Assembly (NCBI GenBank): GCA_944472155.2
Contig: OX235272.1
Coordinates: 15,732,354 to 15,796,353 of the forward strand
Reading direction: 5' to 3'
Source of the DNA: Trichobilharzia szidati
Taxonomy: Eukaryota > Platyhelminthes > Trematoda > Strigeidida > Schistosomatidae
DNA length: 64,000 nucleotides
In this document: piece by piece, positions 1 to 9,800 of the stretch
Position numbering within the stretch: the stretch's first letter is position 1
Layout of the letters: each line of letters starts with the position of its first letter
Translations under genes and position numbers: made by a program
Notes under the pieces: model-generated
Databases searched by the model: none
What the model was told of the DNA's origin: nothing
What the model saw: the letters and a program-made list of their open reading frames with translations, nothing else

Positions 1-803
1 TCGTTGGGTCATTGCGATATGCAAGCCCGACCACCACGTCAAGGTAGCAGCTATCAGTGGAGCTTTTCAGCATTGACCACTCAAAACTCCACCAGGAATT
101 GAACTTAATACCTTTAGGTTACAGATACTCAGTGCTCCCTGGTATTTATTGATCTTTAACTGATATTGGTTCGTGATGGCATCTAATAGTTGAAAAAAAC
201 TAATTTGATTTCAAATAATTCAACTCACCGAATACATATATTTATTGATTTTCTACACTAACATTAAAATGGTTTTACTGTTGTATGATGAGTTTTCTGG
301 GAAATAAGCTCATTTCTCAACAGGTGTGCTCATTAACAGAAAGAATTCGTGTATGTGAATGAGATGTAGCGAGTGATTGAATGTTCCCATGGCTAAAATA
401 TACGCATCAATGATAAATCTGGTTTAATTGAAATCATAAAAAACATACTTTTGTTTTAAAACTATTTGATAAAAAGAAAATTAGTGAAATCAACAAATGG
501 TATGATTAATGAGGGAAGGAAAGATGGACGTTGAAAAGTTTTAAAATAACTGAATTGAGCTAATGGCGTGATGATAATCGCATGTTATTCGTTTAAGGTT
601 ATCCGTGAGAAAGTCGTGTGTTCATATGGAGATTTTCCCTACAGAAAAACAATTTGAAAAACAAACAGTGATTACCAATCATCATCATAATTTGGGTTTC
701 CTAGGGATTTTGAATACATTTGGTCACAATGTTGTGTGCGAAGATCGCCACTTGCTGAAGACATTGGTTGTCACTTGTGATAAATTGCTGATTGATATTG
801 ACT
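1..803. other. Left flank without a gene; SINE scraps near 60-180
   Basis: No exon or long reading frame could be supported. Bases 70-115 resemble, in reverse, the tRNA-like head of the hammerhead SINE found elsewhere in the window. Bases 118-180 resemble that SINE's 3' tail (ctccctggt, then actgatatt and gtgatgg). Both are strongly decayed and their junction is unclear. The rest is AT-rich sequence with nothing recognised. Confidence 0.3.
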
Positions 804-1075
804 GATTTTCAAGTATTGGTTTTGTAGGGATTTTGTTTGATTTCATGGAGGATTTCATCATGAGCTGACATCATTCAGAGTCCCAGTGGCCCAGTGGTCT
901 ACGAGCTCGCTAGCCTTGTAACCAGAAGGTCCTGGGTTTGAATCCCGGTGGGTGCGTACTGCTGAACAGTCCCAAACTAGGATGAAACAGCTATCCAGTA
1001 CTCCCAGGTTTTCCAGTGGTTCTCTAACTGATGTCAGCTCGTGATGGAATCCTCCATGATATTGGCTGAGGCGGT
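804..1075 (+). repeat. Hammerhead-bearing tRNA-derived SINE with inverted 5' flank
   Basis: The plus-strand copy runs from about 878 to 1064. It has a Pol III A box at 887-897 (TGGCCCAGTGG), a B box at 935-945 (GGTTTGAATCC), a hammerhead-like body at 956-1001 and a tail ending in a cctccatga motif. Bases 804-877 are the reverse complement of the same tail (catggaggatttcatcatgag), so the unit is a partial inverted dimer. The arrangement matches the Sm-alpha type of schistosome SINE. It is probably immobile today. Confidence 0.8.
956..1001 (+). ncRNA. Decayed hammerhead ribozyme in SINE
   Basis: Stem I is GTACTG (956-961) pairing with CAGTAC (996-1001). The core reads CTGAACA where a hammerhead needs CTGANGA, so the catalytic G8 is replaced by C. 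A stem II of the GTCC/GGAT type and GAAAC follow. Stem III pairs poorly. The fold is recognisable but self-cleavage is not expected. Confidence 0.6.
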
Positions 1076-1403
1076 GAAGGCATTTGGCTCACGAGTTAAA
1101 AGTCCTGCACTCAACCTCTGGTGGAGTTGGGAGTGCACACTGAGGTGAAGGGTTCCACACCGAGACGACAAGTCTGTCTAATGTTCCATAGGTTTCTTCA
1201 CTTCTCTGACCGATTTAAGTTTTTGTGACAAACTCTACATTGAGATTGTCGACAAATTAGAATTGAATGAATTTATTAATTCTGGTAGAGAACTTCGATT
1301 AAATACGCCACATACAGGCTCATAAAAATGTCAGTGCAATTAATGCCAAAGTATTACGCGACCCTACGAGTTAACTGGATGTGTAAAATGGCCGAAGTAG
1401 ATA

Positions 1404-2192
1404 TTATTGTTATTATCATTATCATTATTCCCATAGGTTCCGAGTGAAACATACGGCTTCAAAAGCATGTCTTCATTTCACTCTGTTAAGTACGGTCTCT
1501 TTGAGCTGTCTGCCTAATTGCCCCTAGGCTCTTATCTCTCCCACAAATGATTTCCTCCACGTTACAATCGGATACTGAACTTATCCTTTTCCATTCATCT
1601 TCCACTCGAGTGTTTGGCGTGTGTGTCACTCAGAAGGTCCCCTCAGAGTGTGTTCAACCCATATATTCGCTTCCTTCTGCCTATTTCTTGGTCGGGCAAT
1701 AGATCTTGATTGGTTCATTACCAGAGTTCTTTGTTGCTAATCTCTCCTGGCCAGCTGATCCTCAGTATATGAAAATCTGCAACATCCTATTGGAAATGCT
1801 TTCCGTGATGGGCTTAGTCTCTAAAAGCATAATGGAAGAACTAGCTTGATCTTGGGGTTGAAAATCCTTATCTTGTTCTTTATGTTTAATGTGCCCAGAA
1901 TCTCACATTGATTTCGAATTAATGGATGACTGCCTTGCTATTCCGATCCTGGTCAACTCTGACATTTTTGTTCGTGCCACGTGCCTGTAGTTGGGACGAT
2001 GAGGCCTAGATAAAAGAAAGAAGTGATTTCTTCTCGATTTCTCCCCGTGATGACGACTGGCGCTAGTTGCTGAAGGTTAGGTATCTTCATCACCTCTGTC
2101 TTACCTATGTTCACTTGAAGTCTCGTCTTCGATGACTGATTCTTCTGTCAGATTGTTGGTTTTCACCTGTTAACCTTTGAGTTTGTGTGACG
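1404..2192 (-). mobile_element. Old RTE-clade LINE fragment, 3' part
   Basis: Read on the minus strand, this is a diverged 3' half of the same RTE family that follows. It shares the reverse-strand landmarks for the tail (cataggttccgagtgaaaca ahead of a gcttcaa motif), the arm near 1750-1800 (ggccagctgatcctcagtat) and the palm-side segment near 2100-2180. It lies directly left of a younger RTE insertion, whose left target-site repeat begins at 2193. Frames are broken throughout. Confidence 0.7.
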
Positions 2193-3559
2193 TTACAAGC
2201 CATGTATTTATTATTATTGTTGTTGTTGTTCCCTTGGCTGCCTATTTGAACATAGGGCTTCAACTAAACGTCTCCACTTGTTTCTGTCTTCTGCTGAACC
2301 TTCCACCTCCATCCATGTTAGTCCATACTGTTTCAGTTCCTCTTCACACGATCTCCTCCATGTCATCCTTGCATTGACGACCAACTCGCTGCTTCCTTTT
2401 CGGGTTCCACTCGAGCGTTGGCCTGACGCGCGATGTCACCCAGCAAGTTGCCTACTCAGCGAGTGAGTGCCCAATCCATCTCACCTTTCTCCTGCATATT
2501 TGTTGGGCGATTGGTTCTTGTTTTGTTTGTTGCCATAGTTTGTTTCTTCTTGGTTCTTGTTCTTTCCGGCGGCCATCTGATCTTCAGTATAGAGCCAGCG
2601 AAGACAGTTAGTTGTTGATAAAGCTCTGCAACAGGCTGTTGGAAATACTCATTCTTTGTGACCCGCCGCCAAGTTTCTGATCCATTCGTATAGAAGAACT
2701 GACTGACTGACTTGACGTTTGTATTGAAAATCCGAATTTTGTTGTTGATGCTGAGTTGAGTGACAGCGGAAGATTTCCAGATTGATTTCAGGTGGATGAA
2801 TGTGCTTCTCGCCTTCCCGATTCTCGATTTGACATCGTCGTCCGTTCCTCCTGTAGTTGAGACAGTGCTCCATAGATAAGTGAATGAAGTAACCTCTTTC
2901 AAATCCCTCCCGTTGATGGTGATTGGCGCTGGATGTTGCTGTTGTTGTTGTTGTTGGTTGGTTGGTTATTTTCATAACCTCCATCTTGTCTGTGTTCACC
3001 TGGAATCCTGTCTTTGCTGCTTCTTCGACCAGTTTGTTGGCTTTCGCTTGTAAGTCTTCGATTTTGTGTGACATCAAAATAAATCATCCGCGAAATCCAG
3101 GTCTTCTAGGTTCTTCAAGTTGGTCGAGGATATCCCTGTTTTCTCGTTTCCCACTATCTGACGCATAATTCAGTCCAGTCCACCACAATTAGGAATATCA
3201 TTGGTGATAATAAGCACCCTTGTTTGACTCCTGTGTTTACTCCAAAAGCCTCGCTGAGTTTTCCGTTGTGGATCACTTGACATGTGCCGTTGTCGTACAG
3301 CTGTTGAATAAGGTTGATGAATATTTGGGATACGCCGTAGTACTCGAGTAGTTTCCAAATTACTTCGCGGTCAACGCTGTCGAAGGCCTTCTCGAAGTCT
3401 GTCAAGTTGAGGTAGATGTTTGATTGCCATTCCATGCTTCGTTCTGTGATGATGATGCGTAGGGTTGCAATTCGGTCAGAACATGATTTGCCTATCCTGA
3501 ATCCAGCTTGTTCTTGTCGGAATTCTGTATCCAGTGCGTCGTTTACAAGCCATGTATTT
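2193..3559 (-). mobile_element. 5'-truncated RTE LINE with 17-bp target-site duplication
   Basis: The element (2210-3542, minus strand) ends at its 3' side in an (ATT)n/(GTT)n microsatellite, as RTE LINEs do, and is truncated inside the reverse transcriptase. It is flanked by identical 17-bp repeats, ttacaagccatgtattt, at 2193-2209 and 3543-3559. These identify a single target-primed insertion next to the older RTE piece at 1404-2192. The 3' tail belongs to the subfamily ending in a ttcccttgg motif (reverse strand). Confidence 0.85.
2456..3435 (-). pseudogene. RTE reverse transcriptase and C-terminal region, broken
   Basis: Read leftward from 3435, the translation has the RTE palm block DFEKAFDSVDREVIWKLLEY, then YDNGTCQVIHNGK and TGVKQGCLLSPMIF (motif B), corresponding to catalytic Asp-containing motif A and the downstream motif. 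The later parts (2456-3077) carry the usual RTE C-terminal landmarks: TSFTYL, IGKAR, SINNKIRIFNTNVKS and GSETWR. They are split over two other frames. The FADD-type catalytic box is disrupted near 3080-3170. It is a dead copy, but of recent origin given its sharp target-site repeats. Confidence 0.75.
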
Positions 3560-4477
3560 TCCTTTGTTAAAATATTTTCATATATTAGTAAACTGAGTTC
3601 ATTATGGAAGTAGACTTAGCTGTGTGTAGTGTAGCTTCCCTCAGTGTATTTTGTTTGTACCAACCTCTTGACAGTGATGCGATAGATGACATTTGTAGCA
3701 TAATGCGTCCTCCTTACAGAGTTGTCAGGTCTACAACTGGCAACTTCAGGTATATTAACCACATTTTTGAATGTCAAACCAACTAGGTAAAACCCAGGGA
3801 ACTGAGCTGATCTCCAAGAAGAGTATTTTCACGCATACATAATAATAAAAGCTTTATTCTGAACATGTTTATATGTGGTACGGAATTTTCAGCCTGACTT
3901 TTTAATAATAATAATAATAATAGTGATAACAATAGCTTTATTATGCACAATAAGGTTACAGAATATGCATGGTTTTCAGCATAGTTTATGGCATATTATC
4001 TCCTCTTCATCCAGGAGTTTCCATTGAAACTGCCATCTCCAGTACATCATGTGACGCGGTGATGGTAGATATTTGGCCAACAACCGACGAAAATGAATTA
4101 TTCAAACAAAAAACTGGAGAAAATAAGATGCATCATCTCTGACTGAAATTCATGTAGCTCAGAGATTCAAGTAGGCCGCCGAATCTTCTCTTCAAAGAGT
4201 AATCTACGGTGTATGTCTTTCGACGGAATTTCTCTCTGTCTACAGAGTTCTGCAGTCGTCAGCTTGTTTTTCTCTTCAAAACAGACCAAGCGATGTTGTT
4301 GAAATGCACCACTTTGTATACTACTGATTACCTGAGATGAGTAGTCGTTGGATGCTACTCACATCATCGAGCAGTGTTTGTTAGCCAGATCAAAGTGATC
4401 CAAACACCGGGCGACCTTTTCTATCATTTCAAGTTGAGCTTATCAATAATGTAACCAGTTTGACTTAGATCAGAGAC
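3560..4477. other. Intergenic or upstream intron, AT-rich with LINE-tail-like repeats
   Basis: No gene recognised. Bases 3837-3962 contain two stretches of aataataataa next to agctttatt. These look like reversed 3' tails of CR1-type LINEs (compare the aataaagcaaattattatt end near 12100). A short open frame at 3604-3786 has no recognisable domain. Confidence 0.3.
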
Positions 4478-4870
4478 AAATTTCGCTAGACGACATCGTC
4501 ATTTCGTAGTTTCTTTACAACCGCTTTATAACCAACATGGTTAACAATAATAAAATAAAGTTCATGACAATTACTCAGTTATACGAAACAAAATTACATA
4601 AAAATGACCAATCATATTTAAATAGGTCAAGTAGCCCATGGAAGGTGAAGGTTGAAGTCTATTGTTTTTTGTACAAACAGTTTAGGCTGTATGTGATTAA
4701 TCCAAAGTGCTTCCATCACTTTCAAAAACCAACCTTGAATTAGAGTTCAAATGAACTGTCGTCAAGATTTGACATCATAGTTCTAAAATATTTGGGCGCC
4801 GAGTGAGAAGTAGACATTTGTAAAAAATTATATTTGTAAAGTCTCAGCGAGATTGAAATGAGTAATTCCA

Positions 4871-4928
4871 ACGTTTCGTTCGGCAATCTGGTCCGAACTT
4901 CTTCAGGGAAATTAATCAAAATTAACAT
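4871..4928 (-). ncRNA. Hammerhead-like ribozyme motif, PLE F7 terminal repeat (inverted copy)
   Basis: On the minus strand the order is ATGT (stem III), a TAAT/ATTA hairpin, a short linker, CTGAAGA, GTTCGG/CCGAAC as a perfect 6-bp stem II, and GAAAC with ACGT closing stem III. C3, U4, G5, A6, G8, A9 and GAAA are all present. One extra A lies between A9 and stem II, and the stem I hairpin does not abut the core. It is an exact mirror of the motif at 5719-5776. Confidence 0.6.
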
Positions 4929-5029
4929 AACAGAGGTCTTATATATAAAAGGCACATCTTTTGTTTTTAAAAACTTTGTCCAATCATGATTCATAAACAC
5001 AAGTATTAACAAGCATAATAATAATACAA

Positions 5030-5407
5030 ATGTCTACTTCTCACTCGGCGCCCAAATATTTTAGAACTATGATGTCAAATCTTGACGACAGTTCATTTGA
5101 ATTATTTTGCTATCGAATTAAATTAACAAAGAAACTATGTAATCGGCACAATCATCGTGTTTTCTGTCTCCGTTGTCTGGAACAAAATGCACATCCTAAA
5201 TCCGTAGCTGTCGAGTCACCTGACAACTCCAGTAGGTCGAATAAAGCAGCTCAATATTCAGAAAGAAGACAATGCAATAAGTTCGACAGGGTGCTTAAAC
5301 TAAACTCTAATCATAAACACCATAATTTTGAAAATACGTCTAATCTTAAAATTCTAGATACTAGCAGTTTGAACGGACATGAAGGCGTGATGTTAGCTGA
5401 TGCATAG
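5030..5407 (+). pseudogene. PLE ORF with N-terminus fused to C-terminus (internal deletion)
   Basis: A 125-codon frame starts at ATG 5030 just after the hammerhead-bearing terminal segment's sequence (as seen on the mirror copy). It has a Cys-rich FCLRCLEQNAH block. Its last residues, SLNGHEGVMLADA, match the C-terminus of the long F7 PLE at 26787-28551 (SLNRREGVILADAWQIL). Here the Trp codon is TAG. After that stop the frame continues E-I-L-I-N-K and meets TAA, exactly as the long copy ends. The reverse transcriptase and endonuclease are missing. The N-terminal role is unknown. Confidence 0.6.
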
Positions 5408-5718
5408 GAAATCCTTATTAATAAATAAAAAATGGATATGTATCACTAATTAATAATACTTGGTCAAATTGCTGACTGTCTATATCTTCCTGTGGAGACG
5501 TTAAGAAATGTTTTACAACTGTTTACACACACACGCATGCACACTCTGTTTAAAGTGTTTAACAAAGGTAGACCAATATTTGTAAGTCCGAGGTCAAATT
5601 TTGATCACAACTCATACAATTTTGTTTATTATACTTGTTAATACTTGTGTTTATGAATCATGATTGGACAAAGTTTTTAAAAACAAAAGATGTGCCTTTT
5701 ATATATAAGACCTCTGTT

Positions 5719-5776
5719 ATGTTAATTTTGATTAATTTCCCTGAAGAAGTTCGGACCAGATTGCCGAACGAAACGT
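5719..5776 (+). ncRNA. Hammerhead-like ribozyme motif, PLE F7 terminal repeat
   Basis: ATGT (5719-5722) pairs with ACGT (5773-5776) as stem III with one G-U pair. A TAAT-TTTG-ATTA hairpin and the linker ATTTCC follow. Then come CTGAAGA (5741-5747), stem II GTTCGG (5749-5754) with CCGAAC (5764-5769), and GAAAC. Hammerhead motifs in PLE terminal repeats are established for many animals. The extra A after A9 and the linker before C3 are non-canonical, so activity is uncertain. Confidence 0.65.
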
Positions 5777-6475
5777 TGGAATTACTCATTTCAATATCGC
5801 TGAGATATTACAAATATAATTTTTTTTACAAATGAATTAGAGTTATGTGAAACAATTGTGAAACAGTCAATAATTAATATTGATTTTGTGACCTGACATT
5901 AATAAGTGTTCTGCAATGGATGATGCTGGATTTCTATTAAGACTAATCGCGTTGGGATTTTCTATATGATTTTGTAACCATTTTGGAGCATGTTTTTTTT
6001 CGCCGACATTGGAACATCCTATTGCTTCTACCTGTATATGTGTCACCGCAGCTGCAGGTGAACTTGTAGATACAGTTTGAAGTAGAGTCCACAGAATTTC
6101 GTCCTTTAATCGTGGGTACAGGGATCGAAAATGTTGGGCAAATGAGAAAAAGAGATGTGGCAGCGTAGAATGTGCGTTTGATGACTGACCGAAGTCTTTG
6201 AGCTAACTGTCAACCGCATAATCTGGTCACCCTTGAATGGCAGGCTAATAATAGCTTCTGTACCAAAGAAAGCTATCTTTATTAACCTACCACTCAAGGG
6301 TGACTAGATTATGCAGTTGACTGTTAGCTCAAAGACTTCGGTCAGCTCCATGCTCATTTTGACGCATATTTAACCATTCATTGTGAATATGTAACTGAAA
6401 AGATGTCAGATTTTAAGAATTTTCATGGCGATTGATTTTTATTCTTTTTTTTTTGATTAACTTTCATTTTCACAG

Positions 6476-6825
6476 GACCAGAATGCTACCCAGACTATAA
6501 TCCGTGCCAGTCAAATCCTTGCCAAAATGGCGGTGAATGTCATCTTAGCGGACAATATAATAAAAGTTTTACATGTCAGTGTACTGAACAATGGACTGGA
6601 CATCGATGTACTGAAAGACGGTCAGCGTGTCTGGAAGAAGCCTTAAAACTTCAACATTATGAAAACCAGTCAACTGGATATGATGCTAATAGCACTGATT
6701 TGCCGTCAGTTTGTTTAAATGGTGGAACATGTTTTGAACACCCAATAAAATTTGAAGTTAGATGTGTATGTTCACCTGAATGGACTGGTGATAGATGTGA
6801 GTTGTCTGTGGAAGTGGAGTCGTTG
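6476..6825 (+). CDS. Exon with two EGF-like repeats
   Basis: This 350-nt exon enters with two bases of a split codon and ends in phase 0. EGF-1 has cysteines at exon residues 10, 15, 21, 33, 35 and 44 with the hallmark NPCQNGGEC and TGHRC. EGF-2 has cysteines at 51, 79, 85, 96, 98 and 107 (LNGGTC, WTGDRC). Its first inter-cysteine loop is unusually long, about 27 residues. Three N-glycosylation sequons (NKS, NQS, NST) are present. No calcium-binding consensus is obvious. Confidence 0.9.
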
Positions 6826-9800
6826 GTAAGTAAGAAGTAAATGAGTATTAATGTTTTTTAACTTTTTATATTTGAGTAAGCTTATTGTTTGATTGTCTTT
6901 TTGGCGCAGTGAATGAATTATTCAAATTTTCAGTTAGAAGGTCACGCGTTCAGACCTCGTAACTGGCTAATATTACCAACCCTCATATTGTAGGTTTAGC
7001 TTAATATCAAGTGCTGTTGTTGTTGAGTGACATGTCGTATTATTCTGAATTTACTTCAGTGTAACCGTCCCCTTGATAAGGAAACTTCGATATTTCGAAA
7101 GCAACCTAACTCAGTCCTATGTAAGATTTTTTTAATGGCGCTGGAATTACGGTGGAATCTAACCCAACCACACATAAATTTTGTCGGCTTAAGGACTCGA
7201 TATATCTAATTGAGGAGAAACAAGGTAATTTTCTAAATATCATGTAATGACTGTGAGGTCAGACAAGTAGATCCAGGTGATTTAGACTGTGGGAATATAC
7301 AAATTTAGTTCTAGTTATAATGACTGATCCCACTAGGTTAAATAAGGGAAACTAGAAAAAGTGTGAGACAGGGTGAAGATATTAAAAAGTAACACATGCA
7401 GCTGGATAGAGTGACAGATTAATCACTGAATCTTTGTTCATCGAATCAACACTGAACACGCTCATTGAAAATGATGTAACATCTATACCAAATATATGGA
7501 AGATTACAATAAACAATAAGGGGAAGAGAAAAAATACATATATGAAGAAAATTAAGCCAATCACCATCAACAGGAAGGATTTGAAAGAGCTTACTTCATT
7601 CACTCATCTAGGGAGCATTGTCTCAACTACAGGCAGGTGAAACGGACGAAGATGTCAAATGGAGAATCGGGAAGGCGAGAAACACATTCATCAACCTGAA
7701 TCCAATCCAATCTGGAAATCTTCCACTGTCACTCCTCAACATCAACAACAAAATTCGGATTCTCAATACAAACGTCAGTCAAGTCAGTCAGTTCTTCTAT
7801 ACGGATGGATCAGAAACTTGGCCAGTGTGTCACAAAGAATATTTCCAACAGCCTGTCACAGACCTTTATCAACAACTTACTGTCTTCACTGGCTCTATAC
7901 TGAAGATCAGATGGCCGCCGGAAAGAACAAGAACCAACAAGAAACAAACTATGGGACGAAACAAACAAAACAAACAAGAACCAATCGCTTAACAAATATG
8001 CAGGAGAAAGTGTAGATGGATTGGACACTCACTGGCTGAGGAGGCCACTCGCTGGGTGACATCGCGCGTCAGGCCATAGCTCGGGTGGTACCCGAAAGGG
8101 AAGCGGCGAGTGTGACGTCCAAGCGTGACATGGAGGAGATCGTGTGGAGAAGAGTTGAAACAATATGGACTAACATGAACGCACGAGAAAAGTACATCAG
8201 AAGACAGAAGCAAGTGGATGCGTGTAGTTGAAGCCCTATGTTCCACTAGGAACCCAAGGGAACAATAATAATAATAAATTAAGCAGCCCTGTGAATAGAA
8301 TGATACATTTTGAGCAATAAATTGTGTCCGAAACTTCATCCAGTTGTCGACATGATATCAATGTGTATTATATTTTAAAATCCTATCTAATATGGAATCT
8401 ACTCTCTATTCCCTGGAGGAATCCAAAAGCCTGTGACTGATGTATGCATTAGCAGAAATAAGAAGCAATTAAAGACCACAAAGTACTGAAATGTTATTTG
8501 TGATTTCTGAATCAGACCGGTTCACTTAGGAATGGTAGACATTTATTGATATCGGGAGCCTAATAGAATGATCACTTGACTACCTGAAGAGACATTCAAC
8601 ATGCTGAATCATATTTTCTCTAATTCTTATTGTTTTTAGCATTCAGTTATATCCTATGAGTCGCGAGGTGTACTCACACGCACATTTAAAGTTGGCTTTT
8701 TCAAACTAGTAGTGCGACCTTCTCGGAGAGGAATGAAAATTTGATGAGAGATTAATCTATGCATTACGTGATATACTTTAGATTGTTATTTTTCTTGAAG
8801 GTCCTGGATAATGTGAGAATATTATGCAAATAGTTATGCTGAGAATTCCGTAGATTACATAAGTATTTAGTGCAGAATAAAGCTGTTGATACTGTAGTAA
8901 TTCTAGGAGACCTACCTTCGAAAGGAACTGTATGAAACCAGTACAGATTTTGAATACATTCTCGCTCAAAGACTAGATTTCAGAAGCAAAATACTCATAA
9001 GAAGGTAACAGCCTGTAGACTACCACTTCATTAGATTATCGGTAAAACAGTCCTAACTGCTGAAGTTAAATGTGTATGTTTACCTCTGAATGGACACGTG
9101 ATAGATGTGAGTTGTCTGTGGAAGTGGTGTCTTTGGTAAGTAAGGAGCAGTCAGTACTAAATATTCGACATTTCTTCTATTTGTTTTTACATTTGAATAC
9201 ATCTACTATTTGAGTGTCTATGTGGGTCACTAAGGGCAGTATTCAACTTTCAAACAGATAGTTACAGGTGTGAACCCCATTCCACCTACCCGTCAACATC
9301 ATCAGCTTATAGATTGTAGGTGTAGCCCACTAAATGCTGTTTTCACACGTGTATCTGCAGTGATGTTTCCTATTGCTCAACATTTATTTCAGTATAACTA
9401 AGAACTCTCCTTGGTGCTAAATTCATATTTTTCTCAATGAACTTATCTGAATAATTTGCTCACTGTGTATCTACCATTTTGACTACAGCTGCGAAGCTAG
9501 CTACATTGGGGGTACAATTAAGCAGGTACATCACCATATTTCTGAACGTCATCCAGCATGCTTAAGTAAAAGATCAACTAGATCAATTCATAGCTCTGTT
9601 TTAGCGCACCTTGTAGATAGTGAGCATAAAATTGATATTAATACAGCATTTAAAGTTATTTATCGCATTCCAAGTAATCTTAACTTTGCTTTATGAGTTC
9701 GTCTTTTATATATACAGCTGAAGCAATAGGAATCCATTTGAAGAAGCCAAACCTGTGTGTGTTAAGAAGAAATTTGTACAGCCACTTTCCTTACCTTGGC

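Larger units (their letters stand above)
4746..5832 (+). mobile_element. Internally deleted foldback PLE (family F7) with 10-bp target-site duplication
   Basis: The insert is flanked by tgaattagag at 4736-4745 and 5833-5842, both inside the F1 element. Its structure is inverted terminal-repeat segment (about 4823-5018, minus) plus inverted ORF start (4746-4822), then ORF start in plus (5027-5106), 3' untranslated part, and terminal segment in plus (about 5632-5830). The terminal segments carry hammerhead-like motifs. The inner ORF joins a PLE N-terminus directly to the PLE C-terminus, so this is a non-autonomous deletion derivative. Confidence 0.75.
4478..6345 (-). mobile_element. Penelope-like element (family F1), split by a nested insertion
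   Basis: Minus-strand PLE 3' region in two parts, 4478-4745 and 5833-6345. The parts join to give the GIY-YIG endonuclease and 3' flank also seen at 24523-25200 and 31103-32608. Reverse-strand landmarks include gaagtagagtccacagaatt, the cysteine-rich CTCG...YIG segment near 6000-6080 and the C-terminal LCVQK region near 4670. At its 5' end the element folds back: 6187-6255 and 6271-6343 are inverted repeats with a 15-nt spacer. A 1087-bp element interrupts it at 4746-5832. Confidence 0.75.

Noticed and set aside
605..805. 66-codon open frame
   Set aside because: No recognised motif or splice context, and its end runs into the SINE flank.
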